DNA of 64,000 bases from Dactylosporangium siamense (lineage in GTDB: Bacteria > Actinomycetota > Actinomycetes > Mycobacteriales > Micromonosporaceae), in NCBI RefSeq assembly GCF_016862795.1, contig NZ_BONQ01000010.1, positions 1-64,000 on the forward strand. The letters run 5' to 3'. Below the pieces are notes generated by a model. That model did no database searches. It saw nothing but the letters and a program-made list of their open reading frames with translations, and was not told the DNA's origin. Both the position numbers and the translations under genes were made by a program. This document shows, in pieces, positions 60,333-64,000 of this stretch. The first letter of the stretch is position 1; each line of letters starts with the position of its first letter.

Positions 60333-61637
60333 ATGCGTCGAGCCACCCCAGTTCTGTCCGCCCTGCTGTGCACCGCCCTCGTCGCAGCCTCCGCCGGCTG
60401 CGGCAACAGCGGTTCCTCATCCGACTCCGCCGACGGCGGAGTGCTCAACCTCGTCACCGCCAACCATCCGTGGACCGAGGCGGTGAAATCCCTCGGCCTG
60501 CTCGACGAGTACCAGAAAGCCACCGGCACCAAGGTCAGCATCGAGTCGTTCGCCGAGGACCAGCTGACCCAGCAGCTGACCGTCAAGCTCAACGCACCCA
60601 ACAGCGAGATCGACGTCGTGATGTACCGCCCGCCGCAGGAAGGCAGGCAGTTCGTGCTGAACGGCTGGCTGGTCGAGCTGGCCGACCTCACCAAGGACGG
60701 CGCGTTCGACTGGGCCGACTTCCAGGACGGCCCGCGCGGCACGGTCACCATCGACAACAAGGTCTACGGCGCACCGATCGTCACCGAGCGGGAGATCCTC
60801 TACTACCGCAAGTCGCTGCTGCGGCAGAAGGGGATCGAGGTCCCGAAGTCGCTCGACGACCTCGTCGCCGCCGCGCAGAAGCTCGACGACAAGCCCGGCG
60901 GGGTCGCCGGCTTCATCGCCCGGGGCAAGCAGGCCAACGCGGTCACCCAGTTCTCCAGCTACCTCTACGGCTACGGCGGCGACTTCATCAAGGACGGGAA
61001 GTCCGCCATCAACACCCCCGAGGCGATCAAGGCGTTCGACGTCTACGGCTCGCTGCTGCGCGACTACGGACCCCGTCCGGCCGACGCGACCCTGCAGATG
61101 AACTGGCCGGAGGCCCTAGCAGTGTTCGTGCAGGGCAAGGCCGCCATGTACACCGACGCCGACTCGATCGTGGCCGGCATGCTCGACAAGCAGAAGTCGA
61201 AGATCACCGACGACCTCGGCTTCGCACCGTTCCCCGCCGGACCGGCCGGCGCCAGGCCCTACCAGGTGGCCAGCTGGGCACTCGGGGTCAGCGCGAAGGC
61301 ACCACACGCCGCCGCCGCCAAGAGGTTCATCAGCTGGATCGCCAGCAAGGACAACGTGCTGAAACTCCAGCAGAAGGCGGTGCCCGGTCCCCGGCTGTCG
61401 GCGTGGAGCTCCGCGGACGGCACGAAAGGGTTCCCCGCCGAGTACGTCGCCGCGCTCAACGCCACGATGAAGCTCACGACCACCGACCACGACCGGCCCC
61501 AGGTCGTCGGGGTGGCCCGGTCCCGCGAGATCGTCGGCAGCGTCATCGTCGCGTCGATCCAGGGCAAGGACGTCGCGGCCGCGGCGGCCGCCGCGGACAA
61601 GGACCTCACCGAGTTCCTGAAGACCGACGGCAAATGA
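60333..61637 (+). CDS. ABC sugar-binding lipoprotein
   Basis: A 434-aa protein. The signal peptide ends with lipobox SAGCGN. It has the solute-binding family 1 fold (VLNLVTANHPWTEAVKSLGL; SEIDVVMYRPPQEGRQFVLN; VYGAPIVTEREILYYRKSLL; YQVASWALGVSAKAPHAAAA). It binds a carbohydrate (sugar, polyol or sugar acid, not determinable here) for the two coupled permeases. Overlaps the next gene by 4 nt. Confidence 0.9.
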   Translation: MRRATPVLSALLCTALVAASAGCGNSGSSSDSADGGVLNLVTANHPWTEAVKSLGLLDEYQKATGTKVSIESFAEDQLTQQLTVKLNAPNSEIDVVMYRPPQEGRQFVLNGWLVELADLTKDGAFDWADFQDGPRGTVTIDNKVYGAPIVTEREILYYRKSLLRQKGIEVPKSLDDLVAAAQKLDDKPGGVAGFIARGKQANAVTQFSSYLYGYGGDFIKDGKSAINTPEAIKAFDVYGSLLRDYGPRPADATLQMNWPEALAVFVQGKAAMYTDADSIVAGMLDKQKSKITDDLGFAPFPAGPAGARPYQVASWALGVSAKAPHAAAAKRFISWIASKDNVLKLQQKAVPGPRLSAWSSADGTKGFPAEYVAALNATMKLTTTDHDRPQVVGVARSREIVGSVIVASIQGKDVAAAAAAADKDLTEFLKTDGK

Positions 61638-62500
61638 ATCGCCGGTTGCGTTGGCTGTTCGCGTCGCCGGCGACCCTGTTCGTCATCCTGGCGATGGTCT
61701 TCCCGATCCTCTACACGGTCCGGCTCAGCTTCCAGTCGTGGAGCGGCAGCCTGACCAGGGCACCCCGGTGGGTCGGGCTGGACAACTACCGGACCCTGCT
61801 GGCGGACGGCCGCTTCCTCGACGCGACCGCGCGGACGGTGATCTTCACCGTCGGCGCGGTCGCCGTGGAGCTCGTCCTCGGGCTGGCGGTCGCGCTGCTG
61901 CTCGAACGCCCGTTCCGGGGACGGGGTCTGGCCCGCACCGTCATCCTGCTGCCCCTCCTCGCCACCCCGGTCGCGATCGGGCTGGCCTGGCTGCTGATGC
62001 TCAACCCGACCGTCGGCCCGGTGAACTCACTCATCACCGGGCTGGGCCTGCCCGCACAGCCCTGGCTCTCCTCGACGCACAGCGTCCTGCCCACCCTCAT
62101 GCTCATCGACGTCTGGCAGTGGACCCCGATGATGACCCTGCTCTGCCTGGCCGGCCTGGCGACCCTGCCGGCGGAGACCTACGAGGCCGCCGCGGTCGAC
62201 GGGGCCGGCGCCTGGCAGCGGTTCCGGCGGATCACCGTGCCGCTGCTCGGCCCGACGATGACCGCGGCGGTGCTGCTCCGCTCGATCGACGCCCTGAAGA
62301 CCTTCGACATCATCTACGCGATGACCGGCGGCGGTCCCGTCTACCAGAGCGAGACCCTGAACATCTACGGCTACATCACCGGCTTCGAACAGTTCCAGTT
62401 CGGCCGCGCGGCGGCGATCGTCGTCGTGTTCTTCCTGATCGTGCTGGTGTTCGCGATCGTCCTCGCCAAGCTCAACTCGCGATGGGGGGTGGTGCGATGA
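61634..62500 (+). CDS. Sugar ABC transporter permease 1
   Basis: A 288-aa UgpA/MalF-type permease of six helices without a large periplasmic loop. EAA loop ETYEAAAVDGAGAWQRFRRI; substrate region YAMTGGGPVYQSETLNIYGY. ATGA overlaps on both sides. The ATPase is missing locally, implying a shared MsiK-type ATPase. Confidence 0.9.
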   Translation: MNRRLRWLFASPATLFVILAMVFPILYTVRLSFQSWSGSLTRAPRWVGLDNYRTLLADGRFLDATARTVIFTVGAVAVELVLGLAVALLLERPFRGRGLARTVILLPLLATPVAIGLAWLLMLNPTVGPVNSLITGLGLPAQPWLSSTHSVLPTLMLIDVWQWTPMMTLLCLAGLATLPAETYEAAAVDGAGAWQRFRRITVPLLGPTMTAAVLLRSIDALKTFDIIYAMTGGGPVYQSETLNIYGYITGFEQFQFGRAAAIVVVFFLIVLVFAIVLAKLNSRWGVVR

Positions 62501-63294
62501 AGCGGGTCCTGCGGTACACCACGATCGTGGTCGTCCTCGCGGTGTTCCTGGCGCCGTTCCTGTGGATGGTGCTGGCCTCGCTGCGCCGGCACATCGACAT
62601 CACCAGCGGACGGCTGTTCGGGGGCAGCTTCACACTGCGCAACTACCGGACCGTGTTCGACGACTTCCAGTTCGGCGACTACGTCGTCAACAGCCTGGTC
62701 ATCGCGTGCTGGTCCACGGCGCTGTCGCTGCTCATCGGGCTGCCGGCGGCGTACGCCATCGCCCGCGGCGGGATGCGGCGCACCGCGATGACCATCCTGG
62801 TCGCGCGGATGGTGCCCGGCATCGGGCTGGTCACCCCGTGGTACATCCTGTTCAACTACGCGGGGCTGACCGGCACGTACACCTCGATGGTCATCTGCCA
62901 CATGCTGGTGAGCCTGCCGTTCGTCGTGTGGGTGATGATGAACTTCTTCGAGGGCCTGTCGACCGACTTCGAGGACGCCGCGATGACCGACGGGGCCGGC
63001 CCGCTCGGCGCGTTCGTGCGCATCGTGCTGCCGCTGTCCCTGCCGGGCGTGGTCACCAGCGGGATCCTCGCGTTCATCTTCTCCTGGAACAACTTCCTGT
63101 TCTCGCTCGTGCTGAGCAGCAAGTCGACGAAGCCGTTGCCGGTCGCCATGTACAGCTTCATCGGCTACAGCGAGGTCGACTGGGGCGGGCTGATGGCGGC
63201 GGCGGTGTCGGTGACGCTGCCGGTGCTGGTGATCGCGCTGTTCGTCCAGCGGTACATCGTGGCCGGCCTCACCGCGGGCGCGGTCAAGGGCTGA
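62497..63294 (+). CDS. Sugar ABC transporter permease 2
   Basis: A 265-aa UgpE/MalG-type permease. Six helices, EAA loop DFEDAAMTDGAGPLGAFVRI, C-terminus FVQRYIVAGLTAGAVKG. It completes the importer. Followed by a strong terminator. Confidence 0.9.
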   Translation: MKRVLRYTTIVVVLAVFLAPFLWMVLASLRRHIDITSGRLFGGSFTLRNYRTVFDDFQFGDYVVNSLVIACWSTALSLLIGLPAAYAIARGGMRRTAMTILVARMVPGIGLVTPWYILFNYAGLTGTYTSMVICHMLVSLPFVVWVMMNFFEGLSTDFEDAAMTDGAGPLGAFVRIVLPLSLPGVVTSGILAFIFSWNNFLFSLVLSSKSTKPLPVAMYSFIGYSEVDWGGLMAAAVSVTLPVLVIALFVQRYIVAGLTAGAVKG

Positions 63295-63295
63295 G

Positions 63296-63331
63296 GCCCG
63301 GGGCCCGGCGCGGCTGCGCCGGGCCCCGGGC
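63296..63331. terminator. Bidirectional 16-bp hairpin terminator
   Basis: GCCCGGGGCCCGGCGC and its exact reverse complement around a GGCT loop, centred between the permease stop and the convergent DUF1080 gene stop. Confidence 0.9.
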
Positions 63332-63337
63332 ACCCGG

Positions 63338-64000
63338 TCAGGCCGGTTCGATCCAGATGTTGCGGTAGCGGACGTTGGCGCCCGCGTCGTTGTGGTCCTG
63401 CAGGCGGATCGGCAGGTTCGCCGCGGACTCGGCCGCGCCGTTGCCGGTCGGTCCGTCGATCTCGATGTCGTTGTGGACGGTGACCCCGTTCCACACCACG
63501 GTGACCCGGGCGTTGGAGACCTTCGTCGTGCCGTTCCACCGGGCCGCGCGGAACGTGACGTCGTAGGTCTGCCACGTCTCCGGCGCCGTCCCGGCGTTGC
63601 TGTTCGGCGCCCGCTTCAGGTAGATGGCGCCGCACTCGTTGTTGGCCAGGGTCGCCTTGCCGAACGTGTCGAGCACCTGCAGCTCGTAGCGGTCCTGCAG
63701 GTAGATCCCGCTGTTGCCGCGGGCCTGGCCGGTCACCTCCGGCGGCAGGTTCGGCAGCCAGAACTCCACGTGCAGCTTGAAGTCGCCGAAGGCCTGCTTG
63801 GTGCGCAGGTCACCGCCGAGCACCTCGGCCGAGCCGCCCGACACGGGCCAGGTCGCGGCGCTGCCGTCGGAGGCGGCGAACGCGTTGAGGTTGCCGCCGT
63901 CGAACAGCTGCACCCGGCTGGTGCCGTTGTGCGTCCACACCTGCTGCGCGGCGCCGGTGGCGTCGGCGATCTGCAGCTGGGTGCCGTTGGCGGTGCCGCC
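63338..64000 (-). CDS. Secreted lectin-DUF1080 (LamG-like hydrolase) protein, C-terminal part
   Basis: At least 221 residues, with the 5' part beyond the window. The visible start (GTANGTQLQIADATGAAQQV, then WTHNG) is the end of a ricin B-type lectin repeat. The remainder is a DUF1080 domain (VQLFDGGNLNAFAASDGSAA; GDFKLHVEFWLPN; GNSGIYLQDRYELQVLDTFG; PIRLQDHNDAGANVRYRNIW). DUF1080 includes 3-keto-disaccharide hydrolases and laminin-G-like glycoside-binding proteins. It is likely an exported polysaccharide-acting enzyme. Confidence 0.85.
   Translation of the reverse strand, partial: GGTANGTQLQIADATGAAQQVWTHNGTSRVQLFDGGNLNAFAASDGSAATWPVSGGSAEVLGGDLRTKQAFGDFKLHVEFWLPNLPPEVTGQARGNSGIYLQDRYELQVLDTFGKATLANNECGAIYLKRAPNSNAGTAPETWQTYDVTFRAARWNGTTKVSNARVTVVWNGVTVHNDIEIDGPTGNGAAESAANLPIRLQDHNDAGANVRYRNIWIEPA

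Overview
The window is very GC-rich and densely packed, with GTG/TTG starts, 4-nt ATGA/GTGA overlaps inside operons, several apparently leaderless transcripts, mycothiol-type enzymes, a three-subunit succinate dehydrogenase and actinobacterial sugar-uptake and starch genes. It reads as chromosomal DNA of a soil actinomycete, most likely Micromonosporaceae-like (Actinoplanes/Dactylosporangium/Micromonospora type). Genus is inference. No rRNA, tRNA, phage or conjugation genes and no CRISPR array were seen.

Layout. 1-2400: a 52-55 bp minisatellite, one hypothetical gene, a decayed region and a membrane-anchored DUF5666-like protein. 2417-7936: a sugar-acid dehydratase divergent from a zinc dehydrogenase, an XRE regulator, an FAD oxidoreductase and a DUF4097-like lipoprotein. 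7964-13701: sdhCAB with a divergent LysR gene that is translationally coupled to a WXG100-like protein and a small protein. 13826-18597: a TPR-GGDEF diguanylate cyclase, UppP, an Rnl2-like RNA ligase and a class V aminotransferase. 18698-24085: a two-component system divergent from a lipoprotein-adaptor-ATPase-permease export operon. 24127-26092: a TetR/maleylpyruvate-isomerase-fold pair and a membrane protein.

26113-30259 is the most unusual structure: two 609-bp arms, one mismatch apart by my reading, in inverted orientation, each carrying an identical 143-aa acidic protein gene with its own terminator. They enclose 2.9 kb with a DUF6886-like gene, a CGNR regulator containing an in-frame repeat expansion, a flavin-reductase-like gene and a small membrane protein.

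30280-35426: DUF3817, a GH30 glycosidase with a ricin-type lectin domain, a secreted propeller-like protein and a GH13 enzyme. 35423-41939: the maltodextrin cluster (malEFG, LacI repressor, two cytoplasmic GH13 glycosidases). 42006-47401: a tandemly duplicated two-gene module (DUF4034-like protein plus M16-type metallopeptidase-like protein), each copy with the same leaderless promoter. 47449-54834: three secreted starch enzymes around a divergent control region with CTTGCAA motifs like those at the LacI/malE promoter. Together these read as one starch/maltodextrin regulon: extracellular amylases cut starch, MalEFG imports the dextrins, and the intracellular GH13 enzymes finish them.

54872-59394: MarR, two metallo-beta-lactamase-fold genes that each carry an apparent frameshift, LysR, and a beta-lactamase-fold hydrolase. 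59403-64000: a GntR/FadR-type regulator divergent from a sugar ABC importer, then a secreted DUF1080 gene running off the right edge. Minisatellites recur at gene 3' ends throughout the window.
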